NCBI GenBank assembly: GCA_004144865.1
Contig: SEAY01000005.1
Span: forward strand, 1-64,000
DNA from: Comamonadaceae bacterium
GTDB taxonomy: Bacteria > Pseudomonadota > Gammaproteobacteria > Burkholderiales > Burkholderiaceae_C
Direction: 5' to 3'
Length of the DNA: 64,000 bases
Positions 24,551-34,371 of this stretch are shown in pieces. Positions within the stretch are counted from its first letter, which is position 1. Each line of letters begins with the position of its first letter. Position numbers and translations under genes: made by a program. The notes under the pieces were generated by a model. That model had not been told where the DNA came from. It did not search any database and worked only from the letters and a program-made list of their open reading frames with translations.

Positions 24551-25243
24551 TCAGGCCTTCGCCGGCCGCCCGCCGAAGATCGCCGTGCCCACGCGCACCA
24601 TCGTGCTGCCGGCGTGGATGGCGGCTTCCAGGTCCGCCGTCATCCCCATCGACAGCGTGTCCAGCGGCAGGCCCGTGGCGCGCAAATCCTCGAACAGCGC
24701 GCGCGCCCGCCGGTGCACGGCCAGCTGCGCATCGAAGTCCGGCGCCGGCTCGGGGATCGTCATCAGCCCGCGCAGGCGCAGGTTCGGCAGCGCATGCACC
24801 TCGCGCGCCAGCGCCAGCGCCTCGGCCGGGGCCACGCCCGACTTGGCGGTGCCGCCATCGATGTTCACCTGGATGCACACCGAAAGCGGCGGCAGGCCTT
24901 CGGGCCGCTGCTCTGACAGGCGCTGCGCGATCTTGGCGCGGTCCACCGTATGCGCCCACGCGAAGTGCGCGGCGACCAGCCGCGTCTTGTTGCTCTGGAT
25001 CGGGCCGATGCAGTGCCATTCGAGGGGCAGGTCCTCCAGCAGCGCCTGCTTTTCCACCGCCTCCTGGATGTAGTTTTCACCGAAGGCGGCCGCGCCCGCC
25101 GCGAAGGCCTCGCGCACGGCGTCGGGCCCGAACGTCTTCGACACGGCGAGCAGCGTGACTTCGTTCACGTCGCGTTGCGCGCTGGCGCAGGCCCTCGCGA
25201 TCCGCTCGCGCACGCTCTGGAGGTTGGCAGCAATCGTCGTCAT
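24551..25243 (-). CDS. yggS: YggS-family PLP-binding homeostasis protein
   Basis: A 230-residue PLP-barrel protein. The lysine that binds PLP is in VTLLAVSKTFG (Lys36). Family segments FGENYIQEAVEK, WHCIGPIQSNKTR, IQVNIDGGTAKSGV and SMGMTADLEAAIHAGSTMVRVGTAIFG are all present. The protein has no enzyme activity in studied cases; it controls free PLP and amino-acid balance. It is divergent from pilT, a common neighbour in beta- and gammaproteobacteria, where yggS stands beside the pil genes. Confidence 0.95.
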   Translation of the reverse strand: MTTIAANLQSVRERIARACASAQRDVNEVTLLAVSKTFGPDAVREAFAAGAAAFGENYIQEAVEKQALLEDLPLEWHCIGPIQSNKTRLVAAHFAWAHTVDRAKIAQRLSEQRPEGLPPLSVCIQVNIDGGTAKSGVAPAEALALAREVHALPNLRLRGLMTIPEPAPDFDAQLAVHRRARALFEDLRATGLPLDTLSMGMTADLEAAIHAGSTMVRVGTAIFGGRPAKA

Positions 25244-25327
25244 AATGGATCAGCATCGGCGCCGAGGCGCCGCCGGGTGCCGCCTGCGCGGCGCACCGTC
25301 GTGGGACCAGAAAGAGAAGAGGGATTC

Positions 25328-26371
25328 GTGGATATTACCCAGCTGCTTGCCTTCAGCGTGAAGAACAAGGCGTCGGACCTGCACCTGTCCGCCGGCCTGC
25401 CCCCGATGATCCGCGTGCACGGCGACGTGCGCCGCATCAACGTCGACCCCATGGACCACAAGCAGGTCCATGCCATGGTGTACGACATCATGAACGACAG
25501 CCAGCGCAAGCAGTACGAGGAATTCCTCGAGTGCGACTTCTCCTTCGAGATCGAGGGGCTGGCGCGCTTCCGCGTGAACGCGTTCAACCAGAACCGCGGC
25601 TCGGGCGCCGTGTTCCGGACGATTCCGTCCAAGATCCTCACGCTGGAGCAGCTGAACGCGCCCAAGATCTTCCAGGACCTGGCGCTCAAGCCGCGCGGCA
25701 TGGTGCTGGTGACCGGCCCGACCGGCTCGGGCAAGTCCACCACCCTGGCCGCGATGATCAACCACCTGAACGAGACCGAGTACGGCCACATCCTGACGGT
25801 GGAAGACCCGATCGAATTCGTGCACGAGTCCAAGAAGTGCCTGGTGAACCAGCGCGAGGTGGGCCCGATGACGCTGTCTTTCTCCAACGCGCTGCGCTCG
25901 GCACTGCGGGAGGACCCGGACTGCATCCTGGTGGGCGAAATGCGCGACCTGGAAACGATCCGCCTGGCCATGACGGCCGCCGAAACGGGCCACCTGGTGT
26001 TCGGCACGCTGCACACCTCCAGCGCCGCCAAGACCATCGACCGGATCATCGACGTGTTCCCGGCGGAGGAAAAGGAAATGGTCCGCGCCATGCTGTCCGA
26101 ATCGCTGCAGGCGGTGGTTTCGCAGACGCTGTGCAAGACGAAGGACGGCAACGGCCGGGTGGCCGCGCACGAGATCATGCTGGGCACGTCGGCCATCCGC
26201 AACCTGATCCGCGAAGCCAAGGTGGCGCAGATGTACTCCGCCATCCAGACCGGCAACAGCGTGGGCATGCAGACGCTGGACCAGAACCTCGCCGACATGG
26301 TCAAGCGCAACGTGATCAGCGCCGCCGAAGCCCGCGGCAAGGCCAAGATCCCCGAGAACTTCCCCGGGTGA
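25328..26371 (+). CDS. pilT: Type IV pilus retraction ATPase PilT
   Basis: A 347-residue secretion ATPase, the usual PilT length if translation starts at GTG 25328 (peptide MDITQLLAFSVKNKASDLHLSAG). Walker A is GPTGSGKST (about 131-139), the Asp box and Walker B region is DPDCILVGEMRDLETIR, and the His box is GTLHTSSAAKTIDRI. The AIRNLIREAK segment needed for retraction is present near the C-terminus. A GAAGAGGG site precedes the GTG. PilT depolymerises the pilus for twitching motility, at the inner-membrane base of the pilus. pilU follows after a 150-nt gap holding a palindromic repeat. Confidence 0.97.
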   Translation: MDITQLLAFSVKNKASDLHLSAGLPPMIRVHGDVRRINVDPMDHKQVHAMVYDIMNDSQRKQYEEFLECDFSFEIEGLARFRVNAFNQNRGSGAVFRTIPSKILTLEQLNAPKIFQDLALKPRGMVLVTGPTGSGKSTTLAAMINHLNETEYGHILTVEDPIEFVHESKKCLVNQREVGPMTLSFSNALRSALREDPDCILVGEMRDLETIRLAMTAAETGHLVFGTLHTSSAAKTIDRIIDVFPAEEKEMVRAMLSESLQAVVSQTLCKTKDGNGRVAAHEIMLGTSAIRNLIREAKVAQMYSAIQTGNSVGMQTLDQNLADMVKRNVISAAEARGKAKIPENFPG

Positions 26372-26387
26372 TGGGCTCCCCCCCGAA

Positions 26388-26418
26388 GCGGCCTTCGGCC
26401 GCCTCCCCCTCGAGGGGG
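26388..26418. repeat. Palindromic repeat element between pilT and pilU
   Basis: Two adjacent palindromes: GCGGCC-TTC-GGCCGC (26388-26402) and the 14-bp perfect CCCCCTCGAGGGGG (26405-26418). The 150-nt spacer is otherwise gene-free. Elements like this recur between genes in Comamonadaceae (from memory, not checked). In an mRNA they could attenuate pilU relative to pilT. Confidence 0.55.
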
Positions 26419-26521
26419 CGCCACCAGGGGCCCGGCAAGGCCGGATCCACGGTGGCACTGGAATTGGTCGGCGCGTGCGTGGACCTGCGCGCGCCGGATG
26501 AAGCGAGAAAGAAGGCTTGAA

Positions 26522-27658
26522 ATGGAACGCGATCAGGCATCCAAGTTCATCAACGACTTGCTGAAGTTGATGATCGGCCGCAACGGCAGCGACCTGTTCA
26601 TCACCGCCGAGTTCCCGCCCGCCATCAAGGTGGACGGCAAGGTCACGAAGGTGTCGCCGCAGCCCCTGTCGGGCGCGCACACGCTGGCGCTGGCGCGTTC
26701 GATCATGAACGACAAGCAGGCGGCCGAGTTCGAGCGCACCAAGGAGTGCAACTTCGCCATCTCGCCGCCGAACGTGGGACGCTTCCGCGTGAACGCCTTC
26801 GTGCAGCAGGGCAAGGTGGGCATGGTGCTGCGGGTGATCCCGCAGATCCTGCCGACCATCGACGGCCTGGGCGTACCGCAGGTGCTCAAGGAAGTGGTGA
26901 TGGGCAAGCGCGGCCTCGTCATCCTGGTGGGCGCGACCGGCTCCGGCAAGTCGACCACCCTCGCGGCGATGATCGACTGGCGCAACGAGCAGAGCCACGG
27001 GCACATCATCACCATCGAGGACCCGGTGGAGTTCGTGCACCCGCACAAGAACTGCGTGGTCACGCAGCGTGAAGTGGGGCTGGACACCGACAGCTGGGAA
27101 GCGGCGCTGAAGAACACGCTGCGCCAGGCGCCCGACGTGATCCTGATGGGCGAGATCCGCGACCGCGAGACGATGGAACACGCCATCGCCTTCGCCGAAA
27201 CGGGCCACCTGTGCATGGCGACGCTGCACGCCAACAGCGCCAACCAGGCGCTGGACCGCGTGATCAACTTCTTCCCCGAGGAGCGCCGTCCGCAGCTGCT
27301 GATGGACCTGTCGCTGAACCTGAAGTCCTTCGTGTCGCAGCGCCTGATCCCCAAGCAGGATGGCAAGGGCCGCGCCGCCGCCGTGGAGATCCTGCTGAAC
27401 ACGCCGCTGATCTCCGACCTGATCTTCAAGGGCGAGGTCTCCGAGGTGAAGGAGATCATGAAGAAGAGCCGCAACCTCGGCATGCAGACCTTCGACCAGG
27501 CGCTGTTCGACCTGTACGAGAACAACATGATCACGTACGAGGACGCGCTGCGCAACGCCGACTCGGTGAACGACCTGCGGCTGCAGATCAAGCTCAATAG
27601 CCAGCGCGCCAAGACGCAGGACCTGTCGGCGGGCACGGAGCACCTGGCCATCGTCTGA
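26522..27658 (+). CDS. pilU: PilT-like type IV pilus ATPase PilU
   Basis: A 378-residue PilT paralogue. Walker A is GATGSGKST, the Asp-box region is TIEDPVEFVHPHKN, Walker B is APDVILMGEIRDRETME, and the His box is ATLHANSANQALDRV. The C-terminal extension beyond PilT length (about 345-378) is typical of PilU, which boosts PilT-driven retraction. AAGG lies about 8 nt before the ATG. It is probably read with pilT, and transcription ends at the hairpin at 27677-27701. Confidence 0.95.
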   Translation: MERDQASKFINDLLKLMIGRNGSDLFITAEFPPAIKVDGKVTKVSPQPLSGAHTLALARSIMNDKQAAEFERTKECNFAISPPNVGRFRVNAFVQQGKVGMVLRVIPQILPTIDGLGVPQVLKEVVMGKRGLVILVGATGSGKSTTLAAMIDWRNEQSHGHIITIEDPVEFVHPHKNCVVTQREVGLDTDSWEAALKNTLRQAPDVILMGEIRDRETMEHAIAFAETGHLCMATLHANSANQALDRVINFFPEERRPQLLMDLSLNLKSFVSQRLIPKQDGKGRAAAVEILLNTPLISDLIFKGEVSEVKEIMKKSRNLGMQTFDQALFDLYENNMITYEDALRNADSVNDLRLQIKLNSQRAKTQDLSAGTEHLAIV

Positions 27659-27676
27659 CGCGCTGCGGCGTGCATG

Positions 27677-27701
27677 AAAAGCCGGGCGCCGCCCGGCTTT
27701 T
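27677..27701 (+). terminator. Rho-independent terminator after pilU
   Basis: AAAAGCCGGGC, loop GCC, then GCCCGGCTTTT: an 11-bp stem with an A-run before and a T-run in the 3' arm. It lies 18 nt after the pilU stop and could work in both directions. Confidence 0.8.
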
Positions 27702-27748
27702 CCGTTCCTGCTCCTAGAATCGGCCCTTCCACGAATACGGAGCCGCCG

Positions 27749-28651
27749 ATGCCCAGCACCAACCCCCGCACCTACGAATCCACCCCTTCGCGCAAGGTCG
27801 CGTTCCTCGGGCTGGGCGTGATGGGCTTTCCCATGGCCGGCCACCTCGCGCTGGCGGGGCACGACGTGACCGTGTTCAACCGCAGCGCCGAGAAGCGCAC
27901 GGCCTGGTGCAAGGAATTCACCGGCGCCGCCGCGCCCACGCCGCGCGAGGCCGTGGCGGATTGCGAGCTCGTGTTCTGCTGCGTCGGCAACGACGACGAC
28001 CTGCGCTCCGTGGTGCTGGGCGACCAGGGCGCCTTCGCCGGCATGAAGAAGGGCGCGATCTTCGTGGACCACACCACGGCCTCCGCCAACGTGGCGCGCG
28101 AGCTCTCCGCCGAGGCGAAGCAGCGCGGCCTGCAGTTCGTGGACGCGCCCGTCTCGGGCGGCCAGGCCGGCGCGCAGAACGGCATGCTCACGGTGATGTG
28201 CGGCGGCGAGCAGGCGGCCTTCGACGCGGCCAGGCCGGTGGCGATGGCGTTCGCGCGCGCTTTCACCCTGCTGGGCGCGAGCGGCGCGGGGCAGCTTGCC
28301 AAGATGGTCAACCAGGTGGCGATCGCCGGCCTGGTGCAGGGCCTGTCGGAGGCGATCGCCTTCGGCATGAAGGCGGGGCTCGACATGGAGCAGGTGCTCG
28401 AAGTCATCGGCAAGGGCGCGGCCCAGAGCTGGCAGATGGACAACCGCGGCAAGACGATGATCGCCGGCCAGTTCGAGTTCGGCTTCGCCGTCGACTGGAT
28501 GCGCAAGGACCTCGGCCTCGTGCTCGACGAGGCCAAGCGCAACGGCGCGCGGCTGCCGGTGACGGCGCTGGTGGACCAGTTCTACGCCGACATCCAGGGC
28601 ATGGGCGGCAACCGCTGGGATACGTCGAGCCTGATCAAGCGGCTGCGCTGA
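27749..28651 (+). CDS. NAD(P)-dependent beta-hydroxyacid dehydrogenase (3-hydroxyisobutyrate dehydrogenase family)
   Basis: A 300-residue enzyme. The Rossmann motif is VAFLGLGVMGFPMAGHLA (about 17-34), the substrate loop is DAPVSGGQAGAQNGML, and the catalytic Lys lies in GQLAKMVNQVAIAGLVQGLSEA. DHTTASANVARELS is also a family mark. Members oxidise 3-hydroxyisobutyrate, tartronate semialdehyde, glyoxylate or related beta-hydroxyacids; the substrate is not evident. It lies between two terminators (27677-27701 and 28656-28681), so it is most likely monocistronic. Confidence 0.88.
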   Translation: MPSTNPRTYESTPSRKVAFLGLGVMGFPMAGHLALAGHDVTVFNRSAEKRTAWCKEFTGAAAPTPREAVADCELVFCCVGNDDDLRSVVLGDQGAFAGMKKGAIFVDHTTASANVARELSAEAKQRGLQFVDAPVSGGQAGAQNGMLTVMCGGEQAAFDAARPVAMAFARAFTLLGASGAGQLAKMVNQVAIAGLVQGLSEAIAFGMKAGLDMEQVLEVIGKGAAQSWQMDNRGKTMIAGQFEFGFAVDWMRKDLGLVLDEAKRNGARLPVTALVDQFYADIQGMGGNRWDTSSLIKRLR

Positions 28652-28655
28652 AGGC

Positions 28656-28681
28656 AAAGGGCCGCTGATGCGGCCCTTCTT
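28656..28681 (+). terminator. Rho-independent terminator after the dehydrogenase gene
   Basis: AAAGGGCCGC, loop TGAT, GCGGCCCTTCTT. The stem begins about 5 nt after the stop and is followed by a short T-rich stretch. Confidence 0.7.
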
Positions 28682-28687
28682 CGGACT

Positions 28688-28747
28688 GTAGGCTGGGTTG
28701 CCGCAGGCACCCCAGCGCTGGGGTTCGCTGCGCGAAACCCATCCTAC
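28688..28747. repeat. Palindromic intergenic repeat (GTAGG...CCTAC element)
   Basis: A roughly 60-nt element whose ends form an inverted repeat with one mismatch (GTAGGCTGGGTT against AACCCATCCTAC). An inner palindrome, CCCCAGCGCTGGGG (28709-28722), lies between them. Its ends match the GTAGGATGGGTTT...AAACCCATCC type of dispersed repeat known from several proteobacterial genomes. It lies between the dehydrogenase terminator and the convergent BON-domain gene. Confidence 0.6.
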
Positions 28748-28760
28748 GTGGCCTACACCT

Positions 28761-30211
<1,451 letters not shown>

Positions 30212-30381
30212 CTATCGGACGATTGCGGGAAGGAATGGCCGACGCTGTGGCGGACACGACCCGACACGAGGTCCCGCATGGAACTGACTTCGCGGACGCA
30301 GAAGCTCACCAATCATTCGCTGGCTGGCTTAGGTGCCCGCAGTTTTCAAGTTCCACAAATCAAGCTCAAGGAGAAGTTGCA

Positions 30382-30738
30382 ATGGCTGTTCTGAAAAAAA
30401 TTGCCGGTCTGGTTGCCGGTGCTTCCGCTGTCGCCGTGATCGGTGTCGCCATGGCCCAGGGTGTTCCCCCGAACCCCTTCGTTTCCAACCACGCTCTGGG
30501 CGCCGGCCAGCAGAGCACGCACCTGACCTCGATGGGTGAGACCGGCGTGCCCGGCCTGATCGATCAGGTCCAGACCGCCCAGGTCACGACCGTCCAGGAA
30601 GTGGCCGTGGTGGAGCAGCCCGCCGTCGTGGCTCAGGCTCCCGCTCCCGCCCCCGTGATCGAAGAGCGCCAGTCCATGGGCGCCGCCCCGGCCCCGATGG
30701 AAGAGCCGGCTCCGGCCCCCCGTGCCGACCGCGGCTGA
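30382..30738 (+). CDS. Hypothetical secreted protein with a Pro/Ala/Val-rich tail
   Basis: A 118-residue exported protein. The signal peptide (1-25) ends VAMAQG, and a short region PPNPFVSNHALGAGQQSTHL follows. The C-terminal half is low-complexity, rich in Val, Gln, Pro and Ala. AAGGAGA 8 nt upstream of the ATG at 30382 is a strong ribosome site. The 283 nt before it hold no other gene I can support. No domain is recognised; codon use at the start (AAA-rich) hints at high expression, but this is only an impression. Confidence 0.65.
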   Translation: MAVLKKIAGLVAGASAVAVIGVAMAQGVPPNPFVSNHALGAGQQSTHLTSMGETGVPGLIDQVQTAQVTTVQEVAVVEQPAVVAQAPAPAPVIEERQSMGAAPAPMEEPAPAPRADRG

Positions 30739-30776
30739 TCGCGCACCCCAGCTGGAACCTGACCTGCGGGCGGGTT

Positions 30777-31133
30777 TCAGCCAGCATCGAAAGCGGCAGG
30801 GATCCACTGGACCCTGCCGTTTTCCATGCTGATCACGTCGAAGCGGCAGGGCGGCGGCGCCGCCATCCGCATCAGGTAGCAGCGCGCGGCGAACACGATG
30901 CGCCGCTGCTTCACGGCGCTCACGCTGGCGGCCGCGCCGCCGTAGCGCGCGCTGGCGCGCTTCCGCACTTCCACGAACACGAGCGTCCCGTCGCGGTCGC
31001 GCATCACCAGGTCGATCTCGCCGCCGCCACGGCCGGGCGTCCGATAATTGCGCGCCAGCAGGCGCAGGCCCTGCGTGCGCAGGTGGGCGAGCGCCTTGTC
31101 CTCCGCGGCGTCGCCCTGCTGCTTGGTGCTCAT
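30777..31133 (-). CDS. yraN: UPF0102 family protein YraN (endonuclease-like fold)
   Basis: A 118-residue YraN protein with the family marks GDAAEDKALAHLRTQGLRLLARNYRT, GEIDLVMRD and LVFVEVRKRASARYGGA. The E-x(n)-D-E-V-K/R layout matches a restriction-endonuclease-like fold, and proteins of this family are implicated in DNA processing. It is divergent from rsmI with a 25-nt gap. In E. coli yraN also stands near rsmI (yraL), diaA and dolP. Confidence 0.92.
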   Translation of the reverse strand: MSTKQQGDAAEDKALAHLRTQGLRLLARNYRTPGRGGGEIDLVMRDRDGTLVFVEVRKRASARYGGAAASVSAVKQRRIVFAARCYLMRMAAPPPCRFDVISMENGRVQWIPAAFDAG

Positions 31134-31158
31134 CGCGTTCCCCCTGGAAGGAGTTCTT

Positions 31159-32070
31159 TTGACCGCATCCTTTGCCTCCGCGCTGGCCGCGGCGCGTGAC
31201 GCGGCGGCGGGCCAGCACTATCCGCCCGGGGCACTCTACGTGCTCGCCACGCCCATCGGCAACCTGGCGGACATCACATTGCGGGGGCTGCACGTGCTGC
31301 AGCTGGTGGATGCGGTCGCGTGCGAGGACACGCGGCACACGCAGGCCCTGCTGCGCGCTTATGGCATCCACAAGAACGACTGGCTCAGCGTGCACCGCCA
31401 CAACGAGGCCCAGGGAGCCGAAGAGGTGGTGCGGCGGCTGCAGCAGGGCCAGCGCGTGGCGTACGCGAGCGACGCGGGCACGCCCGGCGTGAGCGACCCC
31501 GGCGCCCGCATCGTCGCCGCCGTGCGCGCGGCGGGGCTGCCGGTGGTGCCGGTGCCGGGGGCGAGCAGCATCACGGCGGTGCTCAGCGCCACCGGCGGCG
31601 TGGGCGACGACGGCGGCTTCGTGTTCGCCGGCTTCCTGCCCGCGAAGGGCGGAGAACGGCAGCAGGCGGTGGAAATGCTCAGGCAGGAGCCGCGCGCGGT
31701 GGTGCTGCTCGAGGCGCCGCACCGCATCGCCGCCCTCGCCGACACCCTGGCCACACTCGGAGCTCGCGGCATCACGGTGGGCCGCGAGCTCACCAAGCAG
31801 TTCGAGGAACTCGCCACCTTGCGCTGCGACGGTTTGCCGGCATGGCTGCAGGCCGAGGCCACGCGCAGCCGCGGCGAGTTCGCCCTCGTGCTGCATGCGC
31901 AGCCGCGGGAGCGCGACGATGGTCAGGGGGAGCGGGTACTGAAGCTGCTGCTGGAGGAAATGCCGCTGAAGACCGCGGTGCGGCTGGCGGCGGAGATCAC
32001 GGGCGGCTCGCGCAACGAGCTGTACCAGGCGGCCTTGAAGATGAAGGACGGGGCCGGCGAGGACTCGTAG
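31159..32070 (+). CDS. rsmI: 16S rRNA (cytidine-1402-2'-O)-methyltransferase RsmI
   Basis: A 303-residue tetrapyrrole-methylase-fold RNA methyltransferase. Diagnostic segments are LYVLATPIGNLADITLRGL, ACEDTRHTQALLRAYGI, ASDAGTPGVSDPGARIV, PVPGASSITAVLSATG and VGRELTKQFEE. It modifies C1402 in the ribosomal decoding centre together with RsmH. Translation most likely starts at TTG 31159, 5 nt after a strong GGAAGGAG (31146-31153); no ATG lies near the conserved N-terminus. It converges on priA, with a 10-nt gap. Confidence 0.94.
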   Translation: MTASFASALAAARDAAAGQHYPPGALYVLATPIGNLADITLRGLHVLQLVDAVACEDTRHTQALLRAYGIHKNDWLSVHRHNEAQGAEEVVRRLQQGQRVAYASDAGTPGVSDPGARIVAAVRAAGLPVVPVPGASSITAVLSATGGVGDDGGFVFAGFLPAKGGERQQAVEMLRQEPRAVVLLEAPHRIAALADTLATLGARGITVGRELTKQFEELATLRCDGLPAWLQAEATRSRGEFALVLHAQPRERDDGQGERVLKLLLEEMPLKTAVRLAAEITGGSRNELYQAALKMKDGAGEDS

Positions 32071-32080
32071 GCTGGCCTTC

Positions 32081-34129
32081 TCAGATCGCCAGCGGATCCA
32101 CGTCCACCGCCCACCGGATCAGCCCGCGCATGCGCAGCCCGTGCAGCACCGGCTGCCATGCGGCCAGGAAAGCCTGCAGCGCGGGGCGCGAGCCGCTTTC
32201 CAGCAGCAACTGGGCGCGTTCGACGTTGGCCACGCGCTGCACCGTCATCGGCACCGGCGAATAGACCACCACGTGGCCGTCGCCCGGCAGGCCCTGCGCG
32301 CCTTGCGCCGCCTGCCGCAGGAATTCCTGCGCGATCTCCTGCGTGCGCGCCTCCGCGCGCAGCAGCGCCTGGAAGGCGAACGGCGGCATGGCGGCCTGCT
32401 GCCGCTCCTTCAGCTGCTGCTGCGCGAACGCCGGGAAGTCGTGCTTCTTCAGCGCCGCGAAGAGCGGATGTTCCGGGTTCCAGGTCTGCACCCACATCTC
32501 GCTGCGCCCGGATTGCGCCGCGTCGCGGCCGGCGCGGCCCGCTGCCTGCATCAGCAGGCTGAACAGGCGCTCGGGCGCGCGGAAATCGCTGGAGTACAGG
32601 GCCGAGTCCGGATTGACGGCGGCCACCAGGGTGATGCCGCGGAAGTCGTGCCCCTTGGTCACCATCTGCGTGCCGACCAGCACGTCGACCTCGCCCGCGT
32701 GCACTTGCGCGAGCTGCTCCTCCAGCGCGCCCTTGGCGCGGGTGCTGTCGGCGTCGATGCGGACCAGGCGCGCGGGCGTGCCATCCGGCCGGCGCGCATC
32801 GGCCAGCAGTTCGGCGAGCTGTTCCTCCAGCCGCTCGGTGCCGCGGCCCAGGGGAGCGATGTCCACGTTGCCGCACTGGGGGCAGGCCCGCGGCACGCGC
32901 TCGGTGAAGCCGCAGTGGTGGCAGCGCAGGGTGCGGTCGATCTTGTGGAAGACGCGGTAGGCGCTGCAGTGGCTGCATTCGCTGCGCCAGTCGCACGCGC
33001 CGCACGCGAGCACCGGCGCATAGCCGCGGCGATTGAGGAACACCAGCGACTGTTCGCCGCGCGCCACCCGCTCGCCGATCGCCGCCAGCAGCGGCGGCGC
33101 GAACAGCGTGCCCTTGGGCTGGTTCTGCATGTTGACCAGGCGCACCCGGGGCAGGTCGCCCGCGCCTATGCGCGTGGGCATTTCCAGGCAGCGGTAGCGG
33201 CCGCGGTCGCAGGCCTGCCAGCTTTCCAGCGAGGGCGTCGCCGAGCCGAGGATCACCTTGGCGCCTTCCAGCCGGCCGCGGTACACCGCGAGGTCACGCG
33301 CGGAGTAGCGGGCGCCCTCCTGCTGCTTGTAGCTGGGATCGTGCTCCTCGTCGACGACGACCAGGCCCAGCCGCGGCAGCGAGGCGAACACGGCCATCCG
33401 CGTGCCCAGCACGATGCGCGCCTGGCCCAGGTGCGCCGCCATCCAGCTGCGCAGGCGCTGCGGGTTCGTCATGCCGCTGTGCAGCGGCGCCACGGCGCCC
33501 GCGCCGAAGCGATCTTCGAAGCGCGCCTGCAACTGCGGCGTGAGATTGATCTCGGGCACGAGCACCATGGCCTGGGCCTGCGGGTCGCGCTGCAACAGCG
33601 CTTCCACGGCTCGCAGGTAGACCTCGGTCTTGCCGCTGCCGGTGGCCCCGAACACGAGGAAAGGCCCAGCCTCGGACGCGATGGCATCGAGGGCGGCGGC
33701 CTGGTCGGGCGTCAGCTCGGGCCGCGCAACGCCGGCCGCAGGCTGCGGCGCGGCCGCGGCGCGCTTGAGGCGGCGCGCCAGCTGGGTGGCGTCGAGCGCG
33801 CGCAATTGGGGTGGCAGGGCGGCCAGCGCGACTTCGCCGAGGCTGCGCTGGTAGTACCCCGCCGCGAACGCGACCAGTTCGCGCCAGGCCGCAGAGAGCG
33901 GCGGAAGTCCGAGTAGCGGCTCCCCGATGCTCTTCAGTTGATCCGCCGCGAGCGACTGCGCCGCATCCGCCGGCGGCGCCTCCCACACCACCCCACAGAC
34001 CTCGCGTTTGCCCAGGGGCACGCGCACCAAGGCGCCGGGCGTGAGTGGAAGCTCACTGCGGTAGCTGAGCGCGCCCGCCAGGCTGCTGTGCGCCGGCGTA
34101 GGCACGACGACATGGACTTCCTGGGTCAT
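32081..34129 (-). CDS. priA: Primosomal protein N' (replication restart helicase PriA)
   Basis: A 682-residue helicase. The N-terminal DNA-binding region is followed by Walker A FGATGSGKTEVYL, DEEH in VVVDEEHDPSYKQ, VLGSATPSLESW and FLNRRGYAPVLAC. Eight zinc-binding cysteines lie in CGACDWRSECSHC and CHHCGFTERVPRACPQC. Motif VI region QAAGRAGRD is present. PriA reloads the replisome at stalled or D-loop forks. It is slightly shorter than E. coli PriA (732). The upstream 350 nt hold a DnaA-box-like site and a hairpin, described separately. Confidence 0.96.
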   Translation of the reverse strand: MTQEVHVVVPTPAHSSLAGALSYRSELPLTPGALVRVPLGKREVCGVVWEAPPADAAQSLAADQLKSIGEPLLGLPPLSAAWRELVAFAAGYYQRSLGEVALAALPPQLRALDATQLARRLKRAAAAPQPAAGVARPELTPDQAAALDAIASEAGPFLVFGATGSGKTEVYLRAVEALLQRDPQAQAMVLVPEINLTPQLQARFEDRFGAGAVAPLHSGMTNPQRLRSWMAAHLGQARIVLGTRMAVFASLPRLGLVVVDEEHDPSYKQQEGARYSARDLAVYRGRLEGAKVILGSATPSLESWQACDRGRYRCLEMPTRIGAGDLPRVRLVNMQNQPKGTLFAPPLLAAIGERVARGEQSLVFLNRRGYAPVLACGACDWRSECSHCSAYRVFHKIDRTLRCHHCGFTERVPRACPQCGNVDIAPLGRGTERLEEQLAELLADARRPDGTPARLVRIDADSTRAKGALEEQLAQVHAGEVDVLVGTQMVTKGHDFRGITLVAAVNPDSALYSSDFRAPERLFSLLMQAAGRAGRDAAQSGRSEMWVQTWNPEHPLFAALKKHDFPAFAQQQLKERQQAAMPPFAFQALLRAEARTQEIAQEFLRQAAQGAQGLPGDGHVVVYSPVPMTVQRVANVERAQLLLESGSRPALQAFLAAWQPVLHGLRMRGLIRWAVDVDPLAI

Positions 34130-34224
34130 CCGTGGTGCCTGTTAGGCGACATCCTTAAGCCGGGCTCGCGAAAACCCGAGTAAGTCCTTGATTCCACTGT
34201 GTTTTGGTTGGATGAGCTGAGGCT

Positions 34225-34233
34225 TGTGGATAA
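34225..34233 (-). promoter_or_regulatory. DnaA-box consensus sequence
   Basis: TGTGGATAA on the plus strand reads TTATCCACA on the minus strand, the exact high-affinity DnaA box, about 96 nt upstream of priA. Only one copy is seen, so it might be a chance match or a DnaA-responsive site, not an origin. Confidence 0.4.
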
Positions 34234-34342
34234 CTTTGTTGATACCCGGGCCGGAGCGGCCCGCAAGCCCCGGAAAATCAAGGGCTTGCCGGCATGGCGC
34301 CGAAAAAGTCCCTTCGCGGCATCCCAATAAAATCAACAACTT

Positions 34343-34371
34343 ACGTGCGCTACGCTTTTCGGAGCGCACGT
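34343..34371. other. Hairpin in the hemE-priA intergenic region
   Basis: ACGTGCGCT (34343-34351) and AGCGCACGT (34363-34371) form a perfect 9-bp stem around an 11-nt loop. On the minus strand it lies after the hemE stop and is followed by a moderately T-rich stretch, so it might be a weak hemE terminator or part of an RNA. Confidence 0.4.

Noticed and set aside
30223-30381. A longer N-terminus for the secreted protein at 30382
   Set aside because: The signal peptide begins at 30382 with a strong AAGGAGA ribosome site; the upstream extension would bury it.
34225-34233. The DnaA box as a replication origin
   Set aside because: Only one box is present, and there is no dnaA, dnaN or gidA gene and no cluster of boxes; a chance or local regulatory site is more likely.
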